The position numbers and the translations under genes were made by a program. Positions 43,924 through 52,406 of a DNA stretch of 64,000 nucleotides are shown here, one piece after another. The notes beneath the pieces are model-generated. The model did not search any database and had not been told where the DNA came from. It saw only the letters and a program-made list of their open reading frames with translations. The first letter of the stretch is position 1; every line of letters begins with the position of its first letter. The DNA is taken from NCBI RefSeq assembly GCF_048548695.1, contig NZ_JBLYIF010000010.1; one strand, written 5' to 3'. This DNA comes from Neptuniibacter sp048548695 (lineage in GTDB: Bacteria; Pseudomonadota; Gammaproteobacteria; Pseudomonadales; Balneatricaceae).

Positions 43924-45378
43924 CTATTCGACCGTCAGTACCTGCATTGTGTTGGTGCCGCCATGCTCACCCAGTACTGAACCGTGGGTCAGGATCACTC
44001 GGGCACCGGTATTTAGCAGGCCGCGGGCTTTTAAACCGGCCAGAACTTCCTTGTATAGTGCTTCTTTGGCAATGGCCGTGGCATCAAACAACAGCCCTTC
44101 AACGCCACGGTACAGGGCGACACGGCGGAGGGTTTGCTCGTTGCGGCTTAGTGCATAAATGGGCAGTCCTGAGCGAATACGCGACATCCACAGTGGGGTA
44201 GAGCCGGATTCTGTCAGGCAGATAATTGCTTTTACACCGTCGAGGTTGTTGGCGGTATACATGGCCGAGCGGGCAATAGCTTCGTCAAAACGCGCCAGTG
44301 GTTGGCAGCTTGCTGTTGAGCTGGGCCGGGACAGTTGGTGTTTTTCCGCGCCTTGGCAGATGGAAGTCATCGCCTTCACAACCTCAACTGGATAGTTACC
44401 GGCGGCGGTTTCGGCGGACAGCATCACCGCATCAGTGCCATCCAGAATGGCATTGGCGACATCGAATACTTCGGCCCGGGTGGGCATGGCATTTTCGATC
44501 ATGCTTTCCATCATCTGGGTCGCAGTGATCACAACCCGGTTCAGCTCACGGGCGCGTTTGATAATATGTTTCTGTACCCCAATCAGTTCGGCATCACCAA
44601 TTTCAACGCCAAGATCTCCCCGGGCAACCATCACCCCGTCGCTGGCCAGAATAATGGCATCCAGTGCGTCGCTGCTGGTGACGGTTTCGGCACGCTCAAC
44701 CTTGGCAATAATTTCGGCCCGGCCGTTGGCGGCATTCAGCAGTTGTCGAGCTTCTTTCAAGTCATCAGCCGAGCGGGGAAATGATACGGCAACGTAATCC
44801 ATATCCAGTTCTGCGGCCAGCTTAATGTCTCGCTTGTCCTTGTCGGTGAGTGCCGCAGCAGAGAGGCCGCCGCCTTGCAGGTTGATGCCTTTATTGTTGG
44901 ATAGTGTGCCGCCGATCACGACTTCGGTATTGACGCGGCTACCCGCCACCGAAGTTACCCGTAATTGAATACGGCCATCATCCAGCATGAGAATGTCGCC
45001 GGTTTCACAGTCTCTTGGCAGGTCTTTGTAATCCAGCCCCACCTGATTTTGGTCGCCAGAGACTGTGCCCAGACTGGCATCCAGCGCGAAGGCATCGCCG
45101 GGCGCTAGCTGGATCTTATCGCCTTTGAATTTGGCAATGCGGATTTTTGGCCCCTGTAAATCACCCAGTACCGCGATGGATAGTCCGAGCTTGCGGGCGG
45201 TGTTGCGCACCTCTTCTGCACGGCGACGATGATCATTCGCAACCCCATGGGAAAAGTTCAGCCGAACAGTGTTCACACCGGCGCGCAGAATCTGTTCCAG
45301 CACATCGCTTTTGTCAGTTGACGGACCTAGCGTGGCAACAATCTTAGTACGTTTCAGCATGGGGTTGATTTGCTCCAT
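43924..45378 (-). CDS. pyk: Pyruvate kinase
   Basis: Pyruvate kinase makes pyruvate and ATP in glycolysis. The 484-residue protein has KRTKIVATLGPST, the active-site IIAKVERAE, MVARGDLGVEI, the ATQMMESMI motif and the C-terminal allosteric domain. It is more like PykA than PykF of E. coli. Two starts are possible: 45378 and the ATG at 45360 (MLKRTK), which has GGAG about 14 bases upstream. It is divergent from dctB. Confidence 0.95.
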   Translation of the reverse strand: MEQINPMLKRTKIVATLGPSTDKSDVLEQILRAGVNTVRLNFSHGVANDHRRRAEEVRNTARKLGLSIAVLGDLQGPKIRIAKFKGDKIQLAPGDAFALDASLGTVSGDQNQVGLDYKDLPRDCETGDILMLDDGRIQLRVTSVAGSRVNTEVVIGGTLSNNKGINLQGGGLSAAALTDKDKRDIKLAAELDMDYVAVSFPRSADDLKEARQLLNAANGRAEIIAKVERAETVTSSDALDAIILASDGVMVARGDLGVEIGDAELIGVQKHIIKRARELNRVVITATQMMESMIENAMPTRAEVFDVANAILDGTDAVMLSAETAAGNYPVEVVKAMTSICQGAEKHQLSRPSSTASCQPLARFDEAIARSAMYTANNLDGVKAIICLTESGSTPLWMSRIRSGLPIYALSRNEQTLRRVALYRGVEGLLFDATAIAKEALYKEVLAGLKARGLLNTGARVILTHGSVLGEHGGTNTMQVLTVE

Positions 45379-45485
45379 AAGGCATAAGGGTTAGACTCTT
45401 TAGCAGGGCATTACGATACTACCCTTTATCGGGCTTGTCAGGCGTGGCCAAAGTATCAATCGCAACAGCAGGGTAACCATAATAT

Positions 45486-47744
45486 ATGTCACAGGAAACA
45501 GCCTTTGACTGGAAGCCATATCGCAACCTGATGTTGCTGTTACTGGCGCTGTTATTTCTGGTGGTGGTGGGCAAAACGGCAGAGATCAGCCGGGATCGTG
45601 CCTATGCCGAGTTACAACAGCGCAGCGCCACCAACCTCAACCGTTACCTGATCAGTCTGCAGCAAAAACTCGAACGCTACCGTGACCTGCCCAGTCTGTT
45701 ATCGACTCATTCGCTGTTGGTTCAGGCGCTGCAGGAGCCAGCCAACTATTTGGCTGCCGCAGATGCCAGTGTTTATCTGGAGTATGTGAACAACACCGTG
45801 GGTACTGCTGATGTGTATGTGATGGCATCCGACGGCACCACGCTGGCCGCCAGTAACTGGGCCGAGGCGAATTCGTTTGTGGGCAGTAATTATGCTTTTC
45901 GTCCCTACTTTAAGGAGGCGATTCAGGGGCGGCCAGGGCAATATTTTGCGTTGGGAACGGTATCGAAAAAACGCGGCTACTATTTTTCCTATCCGGTGTA
46001 TTCCGATATGAAGGTGGTTGGTGTCGTCGTAGTGAAGATTGATCTGAATGATATCGAAGCCGACTGGACCGACCCGGAGCAAGATCTGCTGGTGACAGAT
46101 GAAGATGGCGTTATCTTTATATCGACCCGTGACGCGTGGAAGTTCAGAACCCTTAAACCGCTTAGTCAGGCTGACCTGCAGCGCATTCTTGCCAGCTTGC
46201 GTTATGGCGACCATACCCTGACTGCATTGGACGTCGTGGAGCGAAAAAACCGTGATGATGGCAGTGAGCTGATTACCTTGGTAGAAGGTGAGCGCATTAA
46301 AAGTCAGGCGCTGGACGGGGTCAGCGCCAGTGAGTACCTGTTGCAAAGTCGACGGCTGGAAGACGCCGGCCTGAATGTGGTGTCTCTGGCCAGCACCCGG
46401 CCGATATCATCGCGAATGCTATCTGCAGCAGTTACCAGCGGGTTTGTGTTTATTGCTCTGGTGCTATTAATTCTGTTTCTGGCGACCCGGCACCGTATTC
46501 AGCGGGAACGTCAGCGCTTTAAGCAGAAAGAAACGCAGGCCCTGGAAGCCAATGAACAACGGGTGCGGGCCATTATCGACAGTACCCAGGCGGGCCTGAT
46601 TACGCTGGACAGTCAGGGGCGCATTGAGAGTTGCAACAGTATGGCCAAACGCCTGTTTGGTTATGACGAGCAGCAGATTGCCGGTGCTTATTTCAGTAAG
46701 CTACTGTCGCAAAATGATCGTGCTGTGTGTTGGCACTACCTGACTGCTGAGCCGGACCAGCGGCCGACTGAACTGGAGATCGAAGCCAGAGCGGTGCGGG
46801 CCGACCGGTCCGGTTTTCCGGTAGACCTGATTATCGGTGAAATGCGCTACGGCATGATCAAGCGCTTTCTGGTCACCATTCATGACATCACTCAGCGTAA
46901 GCAGTTTGAAGATGAATTGCAGCACACCCGGGAGATGCTGGAACTGAGGGTAGAAGAGCGCACGGCAGACCTGACCCGGGCGAACCTGCAGTTGCGGGAA
47001 GAGGCGGCGCAGCATAAAAACACCCAGAATCAGTTGATTCAGACCGCCAAACTGGCGGTGCTGGGACAAATGTCCGCGGGTATCAACCATGAGCTTAATC
47101 AGCCGCTGACAGCGATCCGGACGTATGCCGATAACGCCCGCGCCTTTCTCCAGATGGGTAAGCATGAAACCGCAGCAACCAATCTGCAGGAGATTAGCGA
47201 CCTGACCGAGCGTATGGCCAAGATTATTCACCCGCTGAAAGAGTTCTCCCGCAAAACCTCCGGTGCGCCAGAGCCGGTTTGTTTGAAAAACGTGCGCGAT
47301 GGTGCCATGTCGATTCTATATGGCAAACTGAGCAAGGTGAACGCGGTGGTGGACTGGCCGCAGGATCTGGAGGCCTGTTATGTGATGGGGGATACTGTGC
47401 GCCTTGAGCAGGTACTGGTCAATTTGATCAGCAACGCCCTGCAGGCCATGGAAGATCAGGACCGGCCGCACATAGAAATCACCCTGCAGCAGCGGGGCAA
47501 CGACGTTGAAATCGCCGTGCGGGACTATGGGCCAGGCATCCCGAAAGCGGAACTTGGCCGGGTATTTGAGCCCTTTTATACCACCAAAAAAGCGGGTCAG
47601 GGGCTGGGTTTGGGGTTATCCATTTCCCATCGGATTGTGGCCAATCTGGGGGGCAGCTTAAGTGCCCGTAATCACCCGGAAGGCGGCGCGATATTCTTGC
47701 TTGGGTTACCCAGTGCCGCTGGGCAGAATGAACTGAATAGCTGA
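45486..47744 (+). CDS. dctB: C4-dicarboxylate sensor histidine kinase DctB
   Basis: The 752-residue kinase has two transmembrane helices (~14-32 and ~315-335) around a double-PAS periplasmic sensor that includes VLYVNNTVGTADVYV-like and FRPYFKEAIQGRPGQYFALGT blocks typical of DctB. A cytoplasmic PAS (~355-470), a coiled coil and the kinase core with His535 (GINHELNQPLTAIR) and the ATPase boxes (NLISNALQAM, YGPGIP, GLGLGLS) follow. It senses succinate, malate or fumarate. Together with dctD it controls the TRAP and porin genes here. Confidence 0.92.
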   Translation: MSQETAFDWKPYRNLMLLLLALLFLVVVGKTAEISRDRAYAELQQRSATNLNRYLISLQQKLERYRDLPSLLSTHSLLVQALQEPANYLAAADASVYLEYVNNTVGTADVYVMASDGTTLAASNWAEANSFVGSNYAFRPYFKEAIQGRPGQYFALGTVSKKRGYYFSYPVYSDMKVVGVVVVKIDLNDIEADWTDPEQDLLVTDEDGVIFISTRDAWKFRTLKPLSQADLQRILASLRYGDHTLTALDVVERKNRDDGSELITLVEGERIKSQALDGVSASEYLLQSRRLEDAGLNVVSLASTRPISSRMLSAAVTSGFVFIALVLLILFLATRHRIQRERQRFKQKETQALEANEQRVRAIIDSTQAGLITLDSQGRIESCNSMAKRLFGYDEQQIAGAYFSKLLSQNDRAVCWHYLTAEPDQRPTELEIEARAVRADRSGFPVDLIIGEMRYGMIKRFLVTIHDITQRKQFEDELQHTREMLELRVEERTADLTRANLQLREEAAQHKNTQNQLIQTAKLAVLGQMSAGINHELNQPLTAIRTYADNARAFLQMGKHETAATNLQEISDLTERMAKIIHPLKEFSRKTSGAPEPVCLKNVRDGAMSILYGKLSKVNAVVDWPQDLEACYVMGDTVRLEQVLVNLISNALQAMEDQDRPHIEITLQQRGNDVEIAVRDYGPGIPKAELGRVFEPFYTTKKAGQGLGLGLSISHRIVANLGGSLSARNHPEGGAIFLLGLPSAAGQNELNS

Positions 47745-47762
47745 CGTGCAGGACACCGATTG

Positions 47763-49142
47763 ATGCATACAGAAACTGAGTTACCAGTCATGCTGGTGGA
47801 TGATGAACAACATATTCGTCTGGCAGCCGGCCAGACACTGGAGCTGGGTGGTTATGACGTACACCTGCACGAGTGTGCCGAAACCGCGTTGGAACAGCTC
47901 AGTGCAGACTGGCCCGGGGTGCTGGTCACTGATATCAATCTGCCCGGTATGGATGGACTGGCATTGCTGGATGCGGTGCAAAAGTTGGATGACAGCCTGC
48001 CGGTTATTTTAATTACCGGGCACGGCGATATCTCCATGGCTGTGAATGCCATGCGGGGTGGGGCATACGACTTTATAGAAAAACCGTTTTCATCTGAACT
48101 GCTGTTGGATGTGGTGCGCCGGGCGATGGAAAAGCGCAGTCTGGTGACGGAAAACCGTCAGCTGAAACAGGAGCTGGAAGCGCAGAGTGCTCCCGGTCCG
48201 CGTGTTATCGGCAATACGCCACAAATCGCCCAGCTGCGGCAGATAGTACATCGTATCGCCGATACTCCAGCGGATATTCTGATTCTCGGTGAAACCGGCA
48301 CCGGCAAGGACCTGCTGGCGCGCTATATTCATGAGCACAGTACCCGCCGTGGTCATAATTTTGTCGCGATCAACTGCGGGGCCGTACCGGAAAATTTGAT
48401 CGAGTCAGAACTGTTCGGCCACGAAAAAGGAGCGTTTACCGATGCCCGCAGCCAGCGCATCGGGAAATTTGAGTATGCCAATGGCGGCACCCTGTTTCTG
48501 GACGAAATCGAAAGTATGCCACTGGCGCTGCAGATTAAATTGTTACGGGTACTGGAAGAACGCAGCATTGAGCGGTTAGGCGCTAACGTCAGTATTCCAC
48601 TCGATCTGAGGGTGGTCGCCGCCACCAAGGTGGATCTGCGAGAGGCCGCAGATCAGGGAACCTTTCGCGAAGACCTGTATTATCGATTGAATGTGGTGCG
48701 GGTGGATATTCCGCCTCTGCGCGAGCGGCGTGAAGATATCGGTATGCTGTTCCAGCACTTTGCCCTGATTGCTTCTTCACAATATAGCCGCGAGGTGTCG
48801 CTGTTGTCACCGGAGCGGATGCACAGCCTGATGACCTATGACTGGCCCGGTAATGTCAGGGAACTGCGCAACCTGGCCGAGCGGTATGTGTTATTGGGTG
48901 AAAACTGCACCTTCGATTTTGAGAACCGACCCATTACTGAGCTGGATCATCAGGTAGATCTGACCCTGTCGGAACGGGTTGAGCAGTTTGAACGACTGCT
49001 GATTCAGGCCGAGCTGTCGCGCTGTGGCGGCTCTATTAAAGAGACGCAGCAAGGTCTTGGGCTACCGCGAAAAACCCTGTACGACAAAATGAAGAAGTAC
49101 GGCCTGGATAAAAGTGACTTTAAAGGGGAACCCGCCGAGTAA
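47763..49142 (+). CDS. dctD: C4-dicarboxylate response regulator DctD (sigma-54 activator)
   Basis: The 459-residue protein has a receiver domain with phospho-acceptor in VTDINLPGMDG, an AAA+ domain (Walker A GETGTGKD, GAFTDARSQR loop, Walker B GGTLFLDEIES) and a Fis-type helix-turn-helix (GSIKETQQGLGLPRKTLYDKM). The sigma-54 contact loop is GAFTDA in place of the consensus GAFTGA. The two sigma-54-like promoters at 49321 and 54648 are likely targets. The ATG at 47763 follows AGGA; an in-frame TTG just before it is less likely. Confidence 0.92.
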   Translation: MHTETELPVMLVDDEQHIRLAAGQTLELGGYDVHLHECAETALEQLSADWPGVLVTDINLPGMDGLALLDAVQKLDDSLPVILITGHGDISMAVNAMRGGAYDFIEKPFSSELLLDVVRRAMEKRSLVTENRQLKQELEAQSAPGPRVIGNTPQIAQLRQIVHRIADTPADILILGETGTGKDLLARYIHEHSTRRGHNFVAINCGAVPENLIESELFGHEKGAFTDARSQRIGKFEYANGGTLFLDEIESMPLALQIKLLRVLEERSIERLGANVSIPLDLRVVAATKVDLREAADQGTFREDLYYRLNVVRVDIPPLRERREDIGMLFQHFALIASSQYSREVSLLSPERMHSLMTYDWPGNVRELRNLAERYVLLGENCTFDFENRPITELDHQVDLTLSERVEQFERLLIQAELSRCGGSIKETQQGLGLPRKTLYDKMKKYGLDKSDFKGEPAE

Positions 49143-49196
49143 ACCTTTGTCACAGCTATAATAATGTATTTTATATGCATTAAATTGATGCATAGT

Positions 49197-49268
49197 TGCA
49201 CTTTTATTACACACGCATTGCATTTATGTTGCACCACAGCAAAACATGCAGGCGCTAAAGATGTGCAA
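49197..49268. promoter_or_regulatory. TTGCAC/GTGCAA repeats, candidate DctD sites
   Basis: TTGCAC occurs at 49197-49202 and 49230-49235 and its complement GTGCAA at 49263-49268, at 33-bp steps. They sit 55-125 bp before the sigma-54-like porin promoter. This is where enhancer sites are expected. The regulator is inferred from the neighbouring dctD. Confidence 0.45.
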
Positions 49269-49320
49269 AAAATATACTTTTAGGTGTTTTTCTTAAAGAT
49301 GTATCCATAAAACATCTAAT

Positions 49321-49336
49321 TGGCATGCCCCTTGCT
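49321..49336 (+). promoter_or_regulatory. Sigma-54-like promoter of the porin gene
   Basis: TGGCATG-CCCC-TTGCT matches the sigma-54 consensus with the exact GG-GC spacing. The predicted transcription start would be near 49348, 27 nt before the porin ATG at 49375, which has AAGGAG. Confidence 0.7.
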
Positions 49337-49374
49337 CCTTCAGGTTTAATTATCAACCTAACAAGGAGCAATCC

Positions 49375-50547
49375 ATGATCAACTTCCCCCCCCGTATGAT
49401 TCTGGCTGCCGCTATCGCATCAGTTGTACTGACCCCGGTTCAGGCTGCAGAGTCGATCGCAGAAGCATTTGAAAATGGTAAAACCGATATCAGCTTTCGT
49501 CTGCGGTATGAAGATGTGAATGACGATGGCGCGACTGATGCAGAAGCCCTGACCCTGAAAAGCCGTATCACGTTTACTACTGACAGCTACAAAGGCGTTT
49601 CTGCCCTGTTGGAAGTCGATGATGTGACCGCGCTGGATAATGTTGATTACACCGACGGTGTGACCGTTCGCGGGACTACGCCGATCGTTGATCCGGAAGA
49701 TACCGATGTGAACCAGGCTTACCTGGCATACAGCACGGGTGCGACCACGGTAAAACTGGGTCGTCAGCGTATCCTGCTGGACAACCAGCGTTTTGTTGGT
49801 GGCGTAGGCTTCCGTCAGAATGAACAGACCTATGATGCCGTTACAGTGACCAATAAATCCCTGTCGGATACCACTCTGTTCTACGGTTATATCTCTTCTG
49901 TAAACGGCATTACCGGTACTGATACTGAACACGAAACGCATCTGGTTAACGCTAAATACACGGGCCTGCCAATTGGTGCCCTGAGTGCGTACTACTACAG
50001 TGTTGAACTGGAAGATGCTGACGACAGCCTGGATACCTACGGTGTGCGTCTGTCCGGTAGCCAGCCTGCTGGCGATGCTAAGCTGCTTTACACTGCAGAA
50101 TACGCGACTCAGGAAAACGTCGGCGGTACGGCAGAGCCTGATTACTATGTACTTGAAGGTGGTGTAAGCATTGCCGGTGTAACTGCCAAACTGGGTTATG
50201 AAGTGCTGGGTTCTGATGAAGGTGTTGGTTTCAACACGCCACTGGCAACCAAGCATAAGTTCCAGGGTTGGGCGGATATGTTCCTGGGTACGCCGGGTGC
50301 AGGTATTGAAGATACTTACGTGACTGTTGCCACCAAACTGGCCGGTATCAAACTGATGGCGGTTTACCATGACTACGAGTCTGAAGAAGGTTCTCTGGAC
50401 TTTGGTGACGAGTGGGGCTTTGTTGCGGCGAAGAAATTCGGCAAAAACTACGGTCTGAGTCTGAAATATGCCAGCTACGATGCGGGTGATGACATTGCCA
50501 AAGCGGACAAATCTAAGTTGTGGCTGACTGCTACCGCTAAGTTCTGA
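49375..50547 (+). CDS. Outer-membrane porin
   Basis: The 390-residue precursor has a signal peptide (~1-24, cut after VQA). The mature part is beta-barrel: amphipathic strands such as DISFRLRYEDVND and a final WLTATAKF ending in aromatic Phe. It has a repeated VKLGRQRILLDNQRFVGGVGFRQNEQTYDAV segment typical of OprD-like or alginate-export porins. Its promoter, placed after dctBD, suggests uptake of C4-dicarboxylates through the outer membrane (inferred). Codon use in the gene is tight. Confidence 0.86.
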   Translation: MINFPPRMILAAAIASVVLTPVQAAESIAEAFENGKTDISFRLRYEDVNDDGATDAEALTLKSRITFTTDSYKGVSALLEVDDVTALDNVDYTDGVTVRGTTPIVDPEDTDVNQAYLAYSTGATTVKLGRQRILLDNQRFVGGVGFRQNEQTYDAVTVTNKSLSDTTLFYGYISSVNGITGTDTEHETHLVNAKYTGLPIGALSAYYYSVELEDADDSLDTYGVRLSGSQPAGDAKLLYTAEYATQENVGGTAEPDYYVLEGGVSIAGVTAKLGYEVLGSDEGVGFNTPLATKHKFQGWADMFLGTPGAGIEDTYVTVATKLAGIKLMAVYHDYESEEGSLDFGDEWGFVAAKKFGKNYGLSLKYASYDAGDDIAKADKSKLWLTATAKF

Positions 50548-50556
50548 TCTCTCTCC

Positions 50557-50647
50557 GAGCTGTGTGACAGCTCGACTGGCTTTGCCAGTTAAAGATGCCT
50601 CACCCCTTCGGGGCATCCATAGGCCGCCTTCGGGCGGCCTGTTTTTT
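50557..50647 (+). terminator. Array of four hairpins with porin terminator
   Basis: Four inverted repeats follow the porin stop within 90 bp: GAGCTG/CAGCTC at 50557-50573, ACTGGC/GCCAGT at 50575-50589, GATGCC/GGCATC at 50594-50617 and AGGCCGCC-TTCG-GGCGGCCT at 50621-50640. The last is followed by TTTTTT and is the terminator. The others may protect the mRNA 3' end. Confidence 0.75.
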
Positions 50648-50846
50648 CTGATCCTGGCACCGCTGTATCTATGCAGCGGCCGTGCGGCAAAAGCACTTGG
50701 CGTAATGCCCCCCACACACAATAGCGGTGAAGGACAAATTAGCGTTATGAGATAAAGACCGTTAAGCGCCAAGGTGCTGTCTGTGACATGCTTGGCCGGT
50801 GCAATCGCAACAAAAAGCGGCACTGGGACACTAACGGCGGGCTTGG

Positions 50847-51368
50847 TTAAGGGGTTGGCAGAAACTGCGTGCCGTCAATGCTGACGACAGGGCAATTTAC
50901 CACCACAGGGGTGCGCTCAATTTGTACCCAGCCCTGTGCTTCGGCTTTGAAAATTTCAGCCTCAGAACGCAGCTCTATTTCCTGGTCTTTAACTCGCCAC
51001 TCTACCGTGTAGATCAGCCAGAGAGGACTGTAGTGCTTGTCCTGACTCCCATGACCGAGTGGGCTTGGCACTGAAGCAAATACGCTGCTGGCCTGTTGTC
51101 CGGTTGGAAAAGTATAAACACGCTCTAACACGGTTTTTTGTGTCGGTGGTTTGGGATAATCGGGCACCGCATCCCTGAGTCGTGGGGCGTAATTCGCCTG
51201 CATCTGCCTGGCCATGACGGGATCAGAGACATCGGTCGTGATGTAGTAGACTTTTTGTGCTTCAAACCAGCCTTCCAGCAAGGGTAGGGCGATGGTGGGT
51301 TTCTCGCCAGTCACCGCCGAGCAGCCCGCAAATATCAGGGTCATTAGTAGGATGAGTAGCTTCTGCAT
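50847..51368 (-). CDS. Hypothetical lipoprotein
   Basis: The 173-residue protein has a lipoprotein signal (MTLIFAGC, lipid-attached Cys near residue 16), so it is outer- or inner-membrane anchored. I do not recognise its family. The rest is rich in beta-prone segments (EGWFEAQKVYYITTDVSDP, VEWRVKDQEIELRSEAEIF). It faces the porin but is separated by 300 bp. Nothing in the sequence assigns a function. Confidence 0.75.
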   Translation of the reverse strand: MQKLLILLMTLIFAGCSAVTGEKPTIALPLLEGWFEAQKVYYITTDVSDPVMARQMQANYAPRLRDAVPDYPKPPTQKTVLERVYTFPTGQQASSVFASVPSPLGHGSQDKHYSPLWLIYTVEWRVKDQEIELRSEAEIFKAEAQGWVQIERTPVVVNCPVVSIDGTQFLPTP

Positions 51369-51391
51369 TACTGTCTTTTCATCATGATTGG

Positions 51392-51425
51392 GTTTAACGC
51401 CCCGTTCAGTGGCGACTTGTTATGG
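51392..51425 (-). repeat. Candidate attC-like site, short form
   Basis: On the minus strand it reads CATAAC-AAGTCGCC ... GGGGC-GTTAAAC. GTTAAAC fits the attC core GTTRRRY and the AAGTCGCC/GGGGC arms are typical of integron attC families. It sits just after the minus-strand small gene at 51484-51705, as in a cassette. At 34 nt it is shorter than a canonical attC, so it may be a truncated site or a chance match. Confidence 0.35.
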
Positions 51426-51426
51426 A
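51414..51426. repeat. 13-bp inverted repeat, left copy
   Basis: GACTTGTTATGGA here is repeated exactly in inverse at 52407-52419 (TCCATAACAAGTC), about 1 kb away. The two flank the small-ORF patch and could be the ends of a mobile unit, or shared attC-type half sites. The left copy lies inside the candidate attC. Confidence 0.45.
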
Positions 51427-51483
51427 TTCGCATGCACATAATACCGGTAACGCTCATTATATAATCGCACTGCTATGACTAAA

Positions 51484-51705
51484 TTAATATGTTGAGTTAG
51501 GGGAATTCTCGGGGTTTATTTCGCCAGAAACCTCATCAGGATCAACGTCATTCAGCAATAAAATTTCTCTAACGGTTTCGATGTGATCCAATATTTTTTG
51601 GTAACGATCACCATACTCAAATTTGGTTACTTCAATTGATTTTGGCATATAAGTAAACGCAATTTTCAATGCGTTTAAAGAAGACTGATTAATTTTTTCA
51701 CTCAT
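51484..51705 (-). CDS. Small hypothetical protein of the accessory patch
   Basis: This 73-residue protein (from the ATG at 51705; a GTG start at 51717 adds four residues) is acidic and soluble, with MPKSIEVTKFEYGDRYQKILDH and a C-terminal DVDPDEVSGEINPEN stretch. No family is recognised. Its base composition is lower in G+C than the neighbouring core genes, and it sits directly before a candidate attC-like site. It fits a gene-cassette ORF but could be an unrelated small gene. Confidence 0.5.
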   Translation of the reverse strand: MSEKINQSSLNALKIAFTYMPKSIEVTKFEYGDRYQKILDHIETVREILLLNDVDPDEVSGEINPENSPNSTY

Positions 51706-51737
51706 TTCCGGGTCCACTCTCTAATCGTATGTATTCA

Positions 51738-51792
51738 TAATAACGCCCAACGCAGCCGCGTAGTATGCGTTGGATGCCTTTGCTGGTTAGCA
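51738..51792 (-). repeat. Candidate attC-like site
   Basis: On the minus strand it runs from GCTAAC-CAGCAAAGGC through an 8-bp perfect palindrome (CCAACGCA at 51747-51754, TGCGTTGG at 51766-51773, 11-nt spacer) to GGGC-GTTATTA. Length (~55 nt), terminal half sites and inner stem resemble a short integron attC. It lies after the minus-strand pair of small membrane genes. No integrase gene is in the window. Confidence 0.45.
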
Positions 51793-51869
51793 CTATAATT
51801 GATGGAAGGTAAAAGATGAGAGAGTTATTAATTCCCATATTCCCGCATTCGTACAAATTTTTCGCGCTG

Positions 51870-52124
51870 TTAAGTATCTTCATGCTTGGGTTCCTTCTGG
51901 GAACGGTCGGCGGAAAGAATCATGTGACTGGCTAACCATGCCAAAATACTTTCCAGCAAAAGCAAATATGTGAAGAAAGCAGAGGCATATACAGACCCAT
52001 AGATAATGGGCTCGCTACCCATAACGTTTTTTTCAAAAACGACGCTGGTGAGATCACCTTCTTCTGGTGCGGCATTAAGGTACTGGATCCCCATCATATC
52101 GCCAGCAATACGAGTGAGCCTCAT
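51870..52124 (-). CDS. Small membrane protein, second of a coupled pair
   Basis: The 84-residue protein has one transmembrane helix (ASAFFTYLLLLESILAWLAS, ~47-66) and a charged C-terminal tail rich in Lys, Glu and Asp. Its ATG overlaps the stop of the preceding small membrane gene by ATGA, so translation is coupled. No family is recognised. The pair sits within the low-G+C accessory patch. Confidence 0.55.
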   Translation of the reverse strand: MRLTRIAGDMMGIQYLNAAPEEGDLTSVVFEKNVMGSEPIIYGSVYASAFFTYLLLLESILAWLASHMILSADRSQKEPKHEDT

Positions 52125-52303
52125 TTGAGCCAAGCTTGAACCGAAGTACCAGCTACTCCAGCACCGAACCCAGTCAGAGAGGAATACCTGACGCTCGGAG
52201 CAGCCTTAAGAAAAACATGAGGCTGGCTATAAGCCATAAAGAACCCCGCCGAACTGATTGGAATGCAAATAGATATGATTATTTTGACTAAATCCATGCC
52301 CAT
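52121..52303 (-). CDS. Small membrane protein, first of a coupled pair
   Basis: The likely start is the ATG at 52303 with CGGAG eight bases before it, giving 60 residues. An upstream GTG at 52330 has no ribosome site. A hydrophobic helix (LVKIIISICIPISSAGFFMAYS) begins the protein, followed by a polar tail ending VQAWLK. The next gene overlaps it by ATGA. Two matching palindromes lie 38-75 bp upstream. Function unknown. Confidence 0.55.
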   Translation of the reverse strand: MGMDLVKIIISICIPISSAGFFMAYSQPHVFLKAAPSVRYSSLTGFGAGVAGTSVQAWLK

Positions 52304-52340
52304 GATGACAGCTCCGGTTAGAGTGCTCACAGCTAAATAT

Positions 52341-52378
52341 ACGACACGATGTCGTAAAACTTTACGAAACCGAGTCGT
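52341..52378 (-). promoter_or_regulatory. Two ACGA-N7-TCGT palindromes, candidate operators
   Basis: ACGACACGATGTCGT (52341-52355) and ACGAAACCGAGTCGT (52364-52378) are both 15-bp ACGA-N7-TCGT elements, 23 bp centre to centre. They sit just upstream of the small membrane gene pair, where a promoter is expected. The spacing suggests cooperative binding of a dimeric repressor on one face of the DNA (about two helical turns). The regulator is not in the window. Confidence 0.55.
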
Positions 52379-52406
52379 ATATCTACAAACTTAAACGTTA
52401 ATTTTC

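Noticed and set aside
49420..50823. 467-residue minus-strand ORF opposite the porin
   Set aside because: It is a shadow of the strongly codon-biased porin gene, with no ribosome site and no domain.
51698..51883. 61-residue minus-strand ORF in the accessory patch
   Set aside because: It covers the candidate attC-like site and overlaps both neighbouring small genes; no ribosome site was seen.
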